A DNA stretch of 64,000 nucleotides from Candidatus Peregrinibacteria bacterium (GCA_018658105.1 JABHVW010000008.1:1-64000); one strand, 5' to 3'. Shown: positions 1 to 8,607, numbered from the stretch's first letter. Numbers and translations are program-made. Notes: generated by a model not told the origin, from the sequence alone.

Positions 1-24
1 AGATTTCTTATTTAAACATTTCAT
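1..24 (-). CDS. 5' end of a further pilus-operon gene (partial, probable pseudopilin)
   Basis: Eight codons are visible, reading MKCLNKKS, and they run off the left edge. The start ATG overlaps the TGA stop of the upstream pseudopilin as ATGA, the same coupling seen elsewhere in this operon. A short basic stretch just after the start is what the three preceding pseudopilins have before their hydrophobic helix, so a fourth minor pilin is the natural guess. Nothing else of the protein can be seen. Confidence 0.4.
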
Positions 25-665
25 CTATAAAAACGGCTAGTAATAGAAGTTTGCAGATCCAAAACCACTCTATCTCTCACCCTACCCGGCGAAGACAAAG
101 TCAAATTAAGCTGAACAATAGGCTGATATTGCAAATTGTCTTCTTTTGAATTCTCTAAATCATAAGGATCTTTTCCCGGAAATATTTCGAAGTTCATGTA
201 ATCAACATTTGTATGCAAACTATGCAAAACATCAGATTCCATATAACCGTCCTGCGCACCTTCTTCATCAAATTTTTGCATGGTCAAAACTCCATCAAAC
301 CATTTAAAAATTATTTGTTCATTTCCATCTGAAGATCTCAAAGCCAAAACACTAGTTTGCAATGCATCAGAACCAAGCAAACTCAAATCTGCAAGCAATT
401 CATTCCCCTGAGCTCGAAGCGCATCATGATCACCTTCCAAAGCATAATAATCATAATCAATTTTATTCTCCAAAAGCGAACTAGTCATAATATTCATAAC
501 TGAGTCTAATTCCATAAGCAACGACCGCGTCGCCGCAGCTTCTTGCTGTGCCCTATGAAATGAAATATAAGTCGCCATTGAAAAGCCAATAAAGATTGTA
601 AAAACAGTTATCGAAATTGTCATTTCAATTAAAGTAAAAGCTGGTTTTGATTTTAATTGCTTCAT
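21..665 (-). CDS. Type IV pseudopilin (PilW/PilJ-like minor pilin)
   Basis: A 214-residue prepilin-like protein. It opens with a basic leader followed by AFTLIEM. The expected prepilin peptidase cut is between A9 and F10, Glu is at position +5 (E14), and a hydrophobic helix covers about residues 10-32. The rest looks like a soluble globular domain. Minor pilins of this type sit at the tip of the pilus and prime assembly at the inner membrane. The start overlaps the stop of the previous pseudopilin by 4 bp (ATGA), so translation is probably coupled. Position P1 is Ala rather than the usual Gly. The assignment to PilW or PilJ is only by gene order and size. Confidence 0.8.
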   Translation of the reverse strand: MKQLKSKPAFTLIEMTISITVFTIFIGFSMATYISFHRAQQEAAATRSLLMELDSVMNIMTSSLLENKIDYDYYALEGDHDALRAQGNELLADLSLLGSDALQTSVLALRSSDGNEQIIFKWFDGVLTMQKFDEEGAQDGYMESDVLHSLHTNVDYMNFEIFPGKDPYDLENSKEDNLQYQPIVQLNLTLSSPGRVRDRVVLDLQTSITSRFYR

Positions 666-1171
666 CGCCAGTCAGTTAAAATTGTAGAAAGCTCTATAGA
701 TCTAGGGATTTTCTTCTCTAACCACTCAATAAAAACAGTCACCTCAACCGCATCATCCGTATCTGTTGGAATCACTTCCAATCTACGTGAAAATTCAAAT
801 CCACTTTCATTCATCACAAGTCCATCTTCTTCAAAAGTCGAAAAAGTCCAACAAGGCGGACAATCTCCATCGTTCAAATAAAAATTGAGTACTTCAGCTT
901 CACCCGGCTCAAATGAACCACCAGAAACCGACTCCCTCGAGCCACCAGCCCAAGCATAATTCTGAAGCCAGTTCGAATCTCGAATATAACGCATAGCCTC
1001 CAACCCTTCTTGAGCAAATGCAGTAGCCTGCAAACTATGAATATTCCTTTGATTCGCATTCAAAGTCGTAATTATCAATCCTGTCATCGCAGTAAACACA
1101 ACCGTAATAAAAGTTATGGCAATTAAGGTCTCAATTAAAGTAAATGCAGAATGCTTATTCATATAAATCAT
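662..1171 (-). CDS. Type IV pseudopilin (PilV-like)
   Basis: A 169-residue prepilin-like protein with the class III signal AFTLIET (cleavage A9|F10, E14 at +5) and one hydrophobic N-terminal helix. The segment after the helix, around residues 47-63, reads AFAQEGLEAMRYIRDSNW, the pattern found in PilV-like minor pilins (Ala-rich, EGLE, then an R..RD.NW motif). It overlaps the upstream pseudopilin gene by 17 bp. Starting at the internal Met4 (1162) would cut the overlap to 8 bp and give a leader like the others (MNKHSAF), so Met4 is a good alternative start. It belongs to the pilus operon. Confidence 0.82.
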   Translation of the reverse strand: MIYMNKHSAFTLIETLIAITFITVVFTAMTGLIITTLNANQRNIHSLQATAFAQEGLEAMRYIRDSNWLQNYAWAGGSRESVSGGSFEPGEAEVLNFYLNDGDCPPCWTFSTFEEDGLVMNESGFEFSRRLEVIPTDTDDAVEVTVFIEWLEKKIPRSIELSTILTDWR

Positions 1172-1703
1172 TGTGAAGTGCCGCTTGACCAGTTAAATGC
1201 GAAATTTTCAACTCAACTTCTGCCTTTTCATCTTGTCTATGCCCAAAAATAATCGTCGTTTCGCCAATAAATCTTGAACCGCCATCATCATAAAAAGTAA
1301 TACGCCCATCAGGTGGAATAAAAAATGCCCAAATCTTAGGGGCATCAACCCCGCCAACATCAATATTCTTCACATAAGCTCCTGCAGTAGTAAATCCATA
1401 TGGTAATTTCTGCCAATCCAAGCAGTTTCTGTTAAACAAACCTTTCGCTAAATTTGGAGTTTTTCCAACTTCAAAAAATGCACCTTCACATATAAATTCA
1501 CCTTCTTCATCCACTTTCCCAGATCTAACTTCAGCCTGAGTTTGTTGCATCATCGCCAAAGTTTGATCAGCCATTAAAGCCACTTCTTGCCTTTGTTTCG
1601 CATGCCTAAAATCCAAAAAAATCGCACTCGCAAGAATACCAATCACAGTAATAACAATTACTAGTTCAATCATGGTAAACGCTTTGTGCTTTTTCAAGTT
1701 CAT
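1155..1703 (-). CDS. Type IV pseudopilin (GspH/PilE-like)
   Basis: A 182-residue pilin-like protein beginning MNLKKHKAFTMIELVIVITV. The cut is expected at A8|F9, E13 is at +5, and the hydrophobic helix runs to about residue 30. The remainder is a globular domain with two Cys residues that could form a disulfide. It follows pilC by 3 bp and is followed by two more pseudopilins, the usual order of a minor pilin cluster. Whether it is the major pilin or a minor one cannot be told from sequence; the size fits either. Confidence 0.8.
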   Translation of the reverse strand: MNLKKHKAFTMIELVIVITVIGILASAIFLDFRHAKQRQEVALMADQTLAMMQQTQAEVRSGKVDEEGEFICEGAFFEVGKTPNLAKGLFNRNCLDWQKLPYGFTTAGAYVKNIDVGGVDAPKIWAFFIPPDGRITFYDDGGSRFIGETTIIFGHRQDEKAEVELKISHLTGQAALHNDLYE

Positions 1704-1706
1704 AAC

Positions 1707-2900
1707 TTAAGCAACGAGTGAAGACAGTGAGAAAATTGGACCCAAAAGTGCCAGAGCCAAAACAGCTACAGCAAGCCCAACCAAAACTGTCACAGCAGGT
1801 TCAAGTAAAGTAGTAAATGTGTCTAAAGAATGTTCAACTTCCTCTTCATAATGTGTAGCTAACTTTTCAGAAATCAAAGCAAGCTGCCCCGTATTTTCTC
1901 CAACTGAAATCATTGTGATAACCGTATCCGGAAACAAAAAAGGTGCATCAGCCATGGCCAAAGCAATCTTCTCACCTGCTTCAACCCTATGCTTCAACTC
2001 TTTCAAAAAATCTCTATATAAGAAGTTATTCATAGCCTCTCCAGAAATCCTAATCGCTTCATTAATCGGCACCCCAGATTCAACTAGCAAACTCAAAAGT
2101 TGCACAAATTTCGCAACATTCAAGCGTCGCACAATATGATGCACATAAGGAATTTGCATAGTTAAAATATCTATTCGTTTTTTCCCAATATCAGTGGTCA
2201 CATAAAAGCTTAGTACAAAAGCAAAAAAGGCAAATAATATTAATAAAAGCCAACTAAAATCAATCAGGAAGCGGCCGACGGTTAAAACCAAATCTGTTAA
2301 GAATGGCATCTCAACATCAGCCTGGACAAAAAACTCATCTAATCGAGGGATCACAGTAGTCACAACAATAAATCCAGAAACAAAAAGTGCAATCAATACA
2401 GTTGCTGGGTAAATAAGTGCACCACGAACTTTCATAAGTAAATCATGAGTTCGTTTAGTCTGCTTAGAAAGCTTAAAAAGCAAATGTTGCAAGTTACCAA
2501 TCGCCTCACCACTCGTAACAATTCCAATTTCAGACTCACCAAAAATTTCCGGAAATTTCCTCATAGACTGACTCATCTTTCGCCCTCGCTCAACATCATA
2601 TGCCATAGTATTAATGACCCTTGCAAACCTCTCATTCTCAGTTTTTTTCGCCAAAACTTGCAAACTTTTTACAATTGGAATTCCTGCATCAAGCATCACG
2701 CCAAGCAGATGATAAAAATACGATTTATCTTGAACTTTCACTCTAGCTCGATCGATAAAAAAATCGCGCATACGAACAGAAAATGGCTGTGCAGATGAGT
2801 CATAAACTCCATACACAACCGAAGTCCCCTTCGTCTGCCTCTGTTGTATTAACTTAGATGCGGACTGCATAAATGTGGGGTCATTGATAATAGGCCTCAA
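1707..2900 (-). CDS. pilC: Type IV pilus inner-membrane platform protein PilC
   Basis: A 397-residue polytopic platform protein on which the PilB/PilT motors act. Two T2SSF domains are visible at about residues 60-160 and 262-360, each with the family pattern of L..G..h..al followed by G.....a. They are separated by a hydrophobic block (about 163-235), and a final membrane segment lies near residue 368-392. The start overlaps the upstream PilO-like gene by 20 bp. The PilB and PilT ATPases are not in this window. Confidence 0.93.
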   Translation of the reverse strand: MRPIINDPTFMQSASKLIQQRQTKGTSVVYGVYDSSAQPFSVRMRDFFIDRARVKVQDKSYFYHLLGVMLDAGIPIVKSLQVLAKKTENERFARVINTMAYDVERGRKMSQSMRKFPEIFGESEIGIVTSGEAIGNLQHLLFKLSKQTKRTHDLLMKVRGALIYPATVLIALFVSGFIVVTTVIPRLDEFFVQADVEMPFLTDLVLTVGRFLIDFSWLLLILFAFFAFVLSFYVTTDIGKKRIDILTMQIPYVHHIVRRLNVAKFVQLLSLLVESGVPINEAIRISGEAMNNFLYRDFLKELKHRVEAGEKIALAMADAPFLFPDTVITMISVGENTGQLALISEKLATHYEEEVEHSLDTFTTLLEPAVTVLVGLAVAVLALALLGPIFSLSSLVA

Positions 2901-3399
2901 TATTGAGGTTAAAAGCTATGTCTGAACTACTTGTTAGTTGAACATTTAAAGTTTTCACCTGCAAAAGTCTATCGGCATTCTCAAGCGCTTTCAAAAAATC
3001 TATTAGATCATCTGCCTGGCCAGCAAAGTTTGTAGCTACAACTAATTTATTTCCATAAGTTTGATCGACTGATGCCGAAAAGTTCATAGCATTCAAATCA
3101 AAACCAGCTTTCACTGCAATATCAGCAAGCTCCAAAATCAATCGATCCTGACCTAAATTAGCAGGAACAGCAGTTAGCAACGTTTGTTTTGCACCCGCAG
3201 ATTTAGAAACTTCATCAGACAGAAGCGCCATAGCATCGTGCTCAGTTTGAATACTAACTAAAGAAGCCATCGCAGCATCTCGTTCCAAGCCCAGCACTTC
3301 AACATTTTCTCGCAGAGGGAAAACAAAAAGTATTCCACCAACAATTAAAAGAAACATGAGCAGAACTGAAAACAATTGAGAATACTGATTTTTTTGCAT
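2881..3399 (-). CDS. PilO-like pilus alignment protein
   Basis: A 172-residue bitopic protein: a short cytoplasmic N-terminus, one membrane helix at about 9-28, an alpha-helical stretch, then a small alpha/beta domain (about 80-172). This is the PilO architecture. PilO pairs with PilN to link the platform to the rest of the pilus machine. The ATG shares a base with the stop of the PilN-like gene (TAATG), so the two are probably made in equal amounts. Sequence similarity to well-studied PilO proteins is low, so the call rests on architecture and gene order PilN-PilO-PilC. Confidence 0.7.
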   Translation of the reverse strand: MQKNQYSQLFSVLLMFLLIVGGILFVFPLRENVEVLGLERDAAMASLVSIQTEHDAMALLSDEVSKSAGAKQTLLTAVPANLGQDRLILELADIAVKAGFDLNAMNFSASVDQTYGNKLVVATNFAGQADDLIDFLKALENADRLLQVKTLNVQLTSSSDIAFNLNIEAYYQ

Positions 3400-3902
3400 T
3401 ATTTAATTGCATTAACATTTAAACTAAAACTCACGACTTGTTGCCCATCACCAGTGCTACCCAAAGTAACAGTTGGCACAAACACACCTGTAAAATCCGA
3501 AGATTTTTCAAGCGCAGCAATCACATCTGAAACCGCTCCATAACTATCACCCAAACCGCTCAAACTTAATTCGCCTGTATCTGAAGTTGAATAAGAGCTA
3601 AAGAAAACTGTAATTGGGGTTATGTCTTGTAGCTTCTTAACAATTTGAGACCAAAGCACCTCCTCAGCTTCAACTTTATCTACAATTTGTTGTGCCTCAA
3701 AAAGCTCACCGATTTGATCCTCTTCAAACACTGCTAACTTTGCTTCTAAATCCGCAGTCTCTTCAATAATATTATTCATATCTCTATTCAAATTCCACTG
3801 AGTTGCCAAAAGAAAAAGTGTATAAAGAATTCCAAGCACAAATAAGAACACAACTAAGCTTGGAAGAAGACGCCCTTGAGGGGCTTTATAAACATTGTCC
3901 AT
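3399..3902 (-). CDS. PilN-like pilus alignment protein
   Basis: A 167-residue protein with one membrane helix at about 15-34, a coiled-coil-like stretch rich in Glu (about 40-80), and a C-terminal alpha/beta domain ending in strands. This matches PilN, the partner of PilO. It is the first gene of the visible pilus operon. Its start lies only 28 bp from the divergent RNHCP gene, so the two promoters must overlap. No PilM-like ATPase-fold partner is found upstream, unlike in proteobacterial operons. Confidence 0.68.
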   Translation of the reverse strand: MDNVYKAPQGRLLPSLVVFLFVLGILYTLFLLATQWNLNRDMNNIIEETADLEAKLAVFEEDQIGELFEAQQIVDKVEAEEVLWSQIVKKLQDITPITVFFSSYSTSDTGELSLSGLGDSYGAVSDVIAALEKSSDFTGVFVPTVTLGSTGDGQQVVSFSLNVNAIK

Positions 3903-3924
3903 TTTGGCGTGGATGAGTTAGAGT
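3895..3924 (+). promoter_or_regulatory. Promoter of the RNHCP gene, leaderless layout
   Basis: TTGTCC (3895-3900) and TAGAGT (3919-3924) are 18 bp apart. The start ATG follows the -10 box after 6 nt, so transcription would begin at or next to the start codon. The -35 box lies inside the first codons of the divergent PilN-like gene. Confidence 0.45.
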
Positions 3925-3930
3925 TTCATC

Positions 3931-4242
3931 ATGAATTTTACAGTTATAAACGAAGCTTTTCAATGTGGAAACTGCAATGAAAAAAACCCACCCGACGGGA
4001 GTGGATCTTGTCGTAATCACTGTCGCAAATGTCTACACTCAAAACACCTAGATTCGGCTTTCCCCGGCGATCGAGCATCCAAATGTCATTCGCTCATGAC
4101 CCCAATCGGAATAGACCACTCCGGTAAAAAAGGTTGGATTTTAATCCATGAATGTAAAAAATGTCACAAAAAAATTCGCAATAAAATGGCTGAAGATGAC
4201 AATATGGAGCTCGCTAGCGAGATAAGTAGAAACCCAATTTAG
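3931..4242 (+). CDS. RNHCP-domain zinc-ribbon protein
   Basis: A 103-residue protein with the name-giving motif RNHC at residues 28-31, followed by C34. A first pair C12/C15 lies ahead, and a C-terminal pair (HECKKCHKK, about 76-84) completes probable zinc sites. The family (RNHCP domain) is widespread in bacteria and has no established function; it resembles nucleic-acid-binding zinc ribbons. It stands alone between the divergent pilus operon and the SLT gene, which has its own promoter. Confidence 0.85.
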   Translation: MNFTVINEAFQCGNCNEKNPPDGSGSCRNHCRKCLHSKHLDSAFPGDRASKCHSLMTPIGIDHSGKKGWILIHECKKCHKKIRNKMAEDDNMELASEISRNPI

Positions 4243-4247
4243 GCCAA

Positions 4248-4276
4248 TTGACAGGTCACCCCATATATGGTTAAAT
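4248..4276 (+). promoter_or_regulatory. Sigma-70-type promoter of the SLT-domain gene
   Basis: TTGACA (4248-4253), a 17-bp spacer and TTAAAT (4271-4276). The ATG at 4297 lies about 14 nt after the expected start point, and no Shine-Dalgarno sequence is present in that short leader. Confidence 0.7.
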
Positions 4277-4296
4277 TGCCTCTTCTAAACTAGTAG

Positions 4297-5862
4297 ATGG
4301 CACTTTCAGAAATTCCAAAATCAAATCCTCAAAGAGGCCCCTCTCGAAGAAGAATTCTTCAAGGCCTTCTTGCAACTATCGCAACAGTTAGCACAGCAGT
4401 TGCATACAATACTCACATACCTGACGCAGAACCTGTTCAAGCTGAACCAATAATGCCAGAACCTGTAAATGTTGAAACAAACCCCTATCAAACTCTTCGT
4501 GACATTTTTCAAGAAGAAACCTTCAGCGGCCCAAATCACACTGCACAACGCTTTGAAGCCCTAATCGATATCTTTGACCAATTCACAAGAAAAAGAAAAG
4601 AGATTTTCAGCTATTACACCCTCGACGGTGAAATAGTATTTGAAGCTGCAAAACCAGAAAATTGGCACGCAAAAACCGAAGATGAGAAGCAAAAGTGGCA
4701 CAATCAAAATCGTTTAAATTCTGATGCAAGACAACTACACACTCCAAGCAGTTATGCAGCTAGTGGCTACCCATTGGTTGGAGTCCCTTATTTTGTGAAA
4801 AAAGTTAAAGATCAACTACAAGAAGCCGATGCCGTCAAAGAGTTAAATGAACGATTAAATAAAGAACATCAAGATTCAAGATATTTCGATGGCAAAAATA
4901 CAAGCCTCCGAGATGCAATCCGCAAACTCACTAAAGCCTATAATGTTCCATATGCAATTGCAATCGGCCTTGCAGCATACGAAAGTGGATTTAGAAAAAA
5001 AGAAAAGTCGAAAAAAAAGGCACAAGGAATCTTTCAATTTCTCAAAAAAACCTCTGATGATGATGCAAAAAGATACCTAAGAGACACTGAACATAGAGCA
5101 GGTGGAATAGGCACATTTAAAAAAGAAATCACTAACAACTTTGCACAAACCGAACTCTTTTGCGCAGAATACAATTTCTTGAAAAAAGCCGCTGCAGAAA
5201 GCATAGAAAAATTAAGTAATAGAATTAAAGAAGTCGACCCCGACTTCAACACAGGTCTAGAAACTCTCATAGTCGTAAATGCATATTACTCAGGAATTGG
5301 AAATATAATAAATGCTATCAACGCATTCTGCGAAAAGAGCGACGACGAAATAAAAGCAAGAATAGGAGAAGCACCTTACGGCTTCGACTTATGGCTTGGC
5401 GTAGTCGGCGATTCATTTAGCCAAAATTCAATTGGCCCACACGGCTTTTTCTACCCTGCCCACGTTTTTGCAATGGCTAAAATTTTAGTACCAGAAACAG
5501 ATCTACTCGCTGGCCAAAGAACCCCTAGACCACAAGCTCCCGAAGCCATTTCAACAGAACCTGAACCAGAACCAAGCCCAGAACCATCCCCACTAAATCT
5601 GGCATTAATAAGCAAAGCAACAGCAATTACCTCAATTACTGCAATCACAAGTTTACTAATTGAAGATTTAGTCAAAAAAAGACCAAAGCTTCCAACTATA
5701 GACGGCCTCATATTCACAAGACGGGAAATAATTGCCATCACCCTTGGCCTAAGTCTTGGCGTAGCCCCCCTCTCATTCTTAGCTGGTGCCGCAGCTCGCT
5801 ATGCACTTGATGACCAAATTCAAACCGAGCAAGTAGAGACTGACGAAGAGTCAAAAGAGTGA
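4297..5862 (+). CDS. Membrane-anchored lytic-transglycosylase-like (SLT) protein with Tat-type signal
   Basis: A 521-residue protein. Residues 16-38 form a twin-arginine-like signal: SRRRILQ, then a hydrophobic stretch ending in an A-x-A-like site. An SLT-like lysozyme-fold domain spans about 205-345. It shows the catalytic Glu229 in YESGF, GIFQF at 244-248, and an AYYSG element at about 329-333, in the place of the family's AYNAG. This domain normally cuts the glycan strands of peptidoglycan. A Pro/Glu-rich linker (about 405-432) follows, then two hydrophobic segments (about 434-455 and 477-500) that would anchor the C-terminus, which is unusual for transglycosylases. An extended -10 promoter for tilS lies over its stop codon. 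Confidence 0.75.
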   Translation: MALSEIPKSNPQRGPSRRRILQGLLATIATVSTAVAYNTHIPDAEPVQAEPIMPEPVNVETNPYQTLRDIFQEETFSGPNHTAQRFEALIDIFDQFTRKRKEIFSYYTLDGEIVFEAAKPENWHAKTEDEKQKWHNQNRLNSDARQLHTPSSYAASGYPLVGVPYFVKKVKDQLQEADAVKELNERLNKEHQDSRYFDGKNTSLRDAIRKLTKAYNVPYAIAIGLAAYESGFRKKEKSKKKAQGIFQFLKKTSDDDAKRYLRDTEHRAGGIGTFKKEITNNFAQTELFCAEYNFLKKAAAESIEKLSNRIKEVDPDFNTGLETLIVVNAYYSGIGNIINAINAFCEKSDDEIKARIGEAPYGFDLWLGVVGDSFSQNSIGPHGFFYPAHVFAMAKILVPETDLLAGQRTPRPQAPEAISTEPEPEPSPEPSPLNLALISKATAITSITAITSLLIEDLVKKRPKLPTIDGLIFTRREIIAITLGLSLGVAPLSFLAGAAARYALDDQIQTEQVETDEESKE

Positions 5863-5868
5863 TATAAT
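5840..5868 (+). promoter_or_regulatory. Extended -10 promoter of tilS, leaderless
   Basis: CTGACG (5840-5845), 17 bp, then TATAAT (5863-5868) preceded by TGA as an extended -10 element. The GTG start at 5875 comes after exactly 6 nt, so the mRNA would start at the start codon. The box overlaps the stop codon of the SLT gene. Confidence 0.65.
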
Positions 5869-5874
5869 CTCGAC

Positions 5875-6792
5875 GTGAAACTCACATTGGAAACACAAAT
5901 CATACCCAAAAATGCCACAGTCATTGTGGGAGTTTCTGGCGGACGAGATTCTATGTCGCTTGTACATGCGCTTTTAAAGCAACGCAAAGATCTCACAATT
6001 ATTCCTGCACACCTTAATCATGGGCTGCGAATCGATGCAGATGAAGATGCTGAATTCACTATTGGAATGATGACTCGTTGGGAATTAAACTGCGAACTCT
6101 ACAAACCAAGAGCAGCAAAAGCCGGCAACATTGAAGAATGGGGCCGCGACAAACGTTATGAATTTTTCACAAAATTAGCAAAAAAACACAAAGCCGCAGC
6201 AATATTAACTGCCCACCACCAAGACGACGACTTCGAAAGTATGATGCTCCATTTTCTGCGCGGCACCAGAGTAAAAGGCCTTTCTGGCATGCAATTTCAA
6301 CGCGAAGAAATTGTACGCCCATTGCTTTACACTTCCAGAAATGAAATCGATGAATACGTAGAAAAGCACGAAATCCCATACCGCGAAGACCCAAGCAATG
6401 CAGACGACCGTTTCGCGCGCAATTTCCTAAGAAACAAAATCATACCTGTTTTAAATCATGTATACCCAGAAATGGCTGCAAAATGGCAGGGGCAAAAGGA
6501 ATATTGGCTCGAGCTTCAAGAAATGCTCGAAACATCTGCCGCAGTTTTCCTGCAAGAATTCCTAGACAAAAAAGAGGGCCTTCACCGCGCAGCATACAAA
6601 CAACTCCCCTTCCCAATCCGAGCCACAGTGCTCGAACTCTGGTACAGAGAATCAACAGGCGAAAGAGTGCCAGACAGCACAACCCTACACCGCTGGGACG
6701 AAGCAATAATCACCTTCAACTCACGCAAAAAAACTGAATGGCACAAAAAAACGTTCCTCACCATGAGCAAGGAACGCGCTAAAATTCAATAA
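5875..6792 (+). CDS. tilS: tRNA(Ile)-lysidine synthase
   Basis: TilS uses ATP and lysine to change C34 of the minor tRNA-Ile(CAU) to lysidine, so that it reads AUA. The PP-loop ATP-binding motif SGGRDS is at residues 21-26. Further family signatures are AHHQDD followed by a conserved RGT, and the block around EDPSNADDRFARN.LR that precedes the helical domain. At 305 residues it is short compared with E. coli TilS (about 430) and appears to lack the C-terminal domain, like the compact forms known from some other bacteria. The start is GTG at 5875, fixed by the -10 box 6 nt upstream. It ends 6 bp before a convergent lipoprotein gene. Confidence 0.93.
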   Translation: MKLTLETQIIPKNATVIVGVSGGRDSMSLVHALLKQRKDLTIIPAHLNHGLRIDADEDAEFTIGMMTRWELNCELYKPRAAKAGNIEEWGRDKRYEFFTKLAKKHKAAAILTAHHQDDDFESMMLHFLRGTRVKGLSGMQFQREEIVRPLLYTSRNEIDEYVEKHEIPYREDPSNADDRFARNFLRNKIIPVLNHVYPEMAAKWQGQKEYWLELQEMLETSAAVFLQEFLDKKEGLHRAAYKQLPFPIRATVLELWYRESTGERVPDSTTLHRWDEAIITFNSRKKTEWHKKTFLTMSKERAKIQ

Positions 6793-6798
6793 GAAAAA

Positions 6799-7620
6799 CT
6801 AAAGTCCTGTATCACCTGTGTCTGCAGCAGTATCACCTGTAGGTACAGTAGTTGTTGGACTTGTAATACCTGTAGCACCTGCAGTATCAACAGTATCTGT
6901 AGTTGGCAAAGGACGAGTCACAAAAGAAACATCACCATCTGTATCTTTAAACATGCCAACTGTATTAAAAGTTTCTGCTGTTACAACAAGTTCCTGACAT
7001 CCATCACCAAGTTCATTAGTAAAACAAACAATTGCTGCTTCACCATTATCATCAAATCTTACATCTTCAGATCTACCCGTAACATACAAGTGCCTACCAG
7101 AAACATGAGGAACAAATTCATCTGAAGTCCCTGCACTTTGAGGTTCCTTATCATATACCCAAAGAGGACCCGCTTCAGTTGGAGCAACAGCATTTGGATT
7201 CAAACCAGGTATTGAAACACAATGCAGACGCCCATCTTCAATCAACTCAGCTGGATCAGTAGGTAGAGCAGTAGGTAAAGTGCTCAAATCTAACTGAGCT
7301 TGCAAATGATCAACATTCGGAGTGTCAAAAATAGCAGTATTTGTAATTTCTTCTGGTCTAGATTCTGTCGGACTCATAAAAATCCGCTCATCATCAGAGT
7401 CATCACCAAGCTCATCTTCTGAAAGAAGTCCATCTTTCCAAGCTTGCAAACAAGCAACTGGATCAATTGTTACTGGCTCAGTTAAATTAACAATGGTAAC
7501 TGGTGTAGAAGCACTATCCACCTCATCAATCCCACCATTACCACAACCATCTCCACCACATGCTGCAAGTCCTGCGAAAACGGCAGCTCGACTTAAATTA
7601 TTACTTAGACCCATAACCAT
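6799..7620 (-). CDS. Secreted lipoprotein with Asp/Thr-rich tail
   Basis: I do not recognise the family. The 273-residue product has a lipobox-like LAAC at about 18-21 followed by GGDGCGNGG, so it is probably lipid-anchored and exported. The central part is rich in Asp, Glu, Pro and Thr with two later Cys residues. The last 40 residues are low-complexity and rich in Thr, Asp and Ala (for example TGDTAADTGDTGL). It follows a second lipoprotein gene of similar size, and a third with the same ACGGD start is at 33758-34882. Its promoter lies in the gap between the two genes. Confidence 0.6.
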   Translation of the reverse strand: MVMGLSNNLSRAAVFAGLAACGGDGCGNGGIDEVDSASTPVTIVNLTEPVTIDPVACLQAWKDGLLSEDELGDDSDDERIFMSPTESRPEEITNTAIFDTPNVDHLQAQLDLSTLPTALPTDPAELIEDGRLHCVSIPGLNPNAVAPTEAGPLWVYDKEPQSAGTSDEFVPHVSGRHLYVTGRSEDVRFDDNGEAAIVCFTNELGDGCQELVVTAETFNTVGMFKDTDGDVSFVTRPLPTTDTVDTAGATGITSPTTTVPTGDTAADTGDTGL

Positions 7621-7642
7621 ATATTTATTAAATAGGTTGGCT

Positions 7643-7670
7643 ATAGTACCAAGTTAAGCCAAATTGTCAA
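7643..7670 (-). promoter_or_regulatory. Promoter of the 273-residue lipoprotein gene
   Basis: On the minus strand TTGACA (7670-7665), a 16-bp spacer and TACTAT (7648-7643). The TGA inside TTGACA is also the stop codon of the upstream lipoprotein gene. Confidence 0.65.
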
Positions 7671-8464
7671 TAGCCGTAGCCATAAATTCCACTTGAATAT
7701 TCAATCTCAACTGCATCCCCAAGCTCACCTCTCGGCGAAATCAAGAGCTGACAGCCCCCAATTGATTCATTTGTAAACAAAGCAACATAAGCATTTGGAA
7801 ATGCAGAAAGCCCAGTATCCTCCCCTTCAACTTCATCCACCGAAAATGCAGAAATATCAAAAGCAACATATATATAACCCTGTTGATGTGCAGCAAAAGC
7901 ATCCTCAAAAGTAGTGAGCGGCGCAGAATAAATCGTAGCAGCATGCGCCTCAAGCGAGCTTGCTTCCGCCAAAACCGAGCCCTCTAAGACCGCCGAATAT
8001 AAGGTGCCATCCCATATCATTTGTTCAGCATTCACCCCCAAACCTTCAGATGCAGAACTTACATTAAGTTGAACAACTAGCTTTTCTTCAGCATTTTCAA
8101 CCTCAACTAATTGCGGCGCACTTTCTGTATGCCAAAACTTATATAATTCAGATTTAACCGAACCCGCCGCCTGCGCTGTCTCAACACAAGCTACCGCCCC
8201 AATTTCCGACTTAAAAATCTGCTGTTCAATCTCCAAAGCAGTATCGGCAGTATCCGCAGTCTCCAAAGTATCTTCAGGAGTCGTATATTCATCTACAGAT
8301 GTATCATAACCATAATCACCACTGCCACTACCATAACTTTCAGAAGTCCAAGTTGAAGTATTTGCAGCCTCTACAATTGAACTCGACGTATCTTGCAACT
8401 CAGCACTGGCCTCTGGCTTACAAGCTGCTAAAGCCAGAACCAAACATGCATTTTTCATTTTCAT
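7667..8464 (-). CDS. Secreted lipoprotein, Ser/Thr/Tyr-rich
   Basis: A 265-residue product of unknown family. The signal peptide ends in ALAAC (Cys at about 15), a clear lipobox. Residues 16-80 are low-complexity and rich in Ser, Thr, Asp, Gly and Tyr (GSGSGDYGYD, TADTADTA), followed by a predicted beta-rich domain with two Cys residues and a Gly/Tyr tail. The design, a lipid anchor with a flexible acidic stalk and a domain, suggests a cell-surface protein. The stop codon lies within the -35 box of the next gene. Confidence 0.6.
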   Translation of the reverse strand: MKMKNACLVLALAACKPEASAELQDTSSSIVEAANTSTWTSESYGSGSGDYGYDTSVDEYTTPEDTLETADTADTALEIEQQIFKSEIGAVACVETAQAAGSVKSELYKFWHTESAPQLVEVENAEEKLVVQLNVSSASEGLGVNAEQMIWDGTLYSAVLEGSVLAEASSLEAHAATIYSAPLTTFEDAFAAHQQGYIYVAFDISAFSVDEVEGEDTGLSAFPNAYVALFTNESIGGCQLLISPRGELGDAVEIEYSSGIYGYGY

Positions 8465-8578
8465 ATTAATAAATTAGAAATAAGGACTATCAACATCTCA
8501 AAGCTTCAAAAATTGGCCAAACCAAGTCAAAAACTCTATCTGAAAAAGCTGTGTTGAAGCATCAACAACATATAATGA

Positions 8579-8607
8579 TTGCACACAATTCTTACCTACA
8601 CTACAAT
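8579..8607 (+). promoter_or_regulatory. Promoter of ftsH
   Basis: TTGCAC (8579-8584), 17 bp, TACAAT (8602-8607). Because the -35 box sits where an upstream TTG could start the reading frame, it argues that translation begins at the ATG at 8636. Confidence 0.65.
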
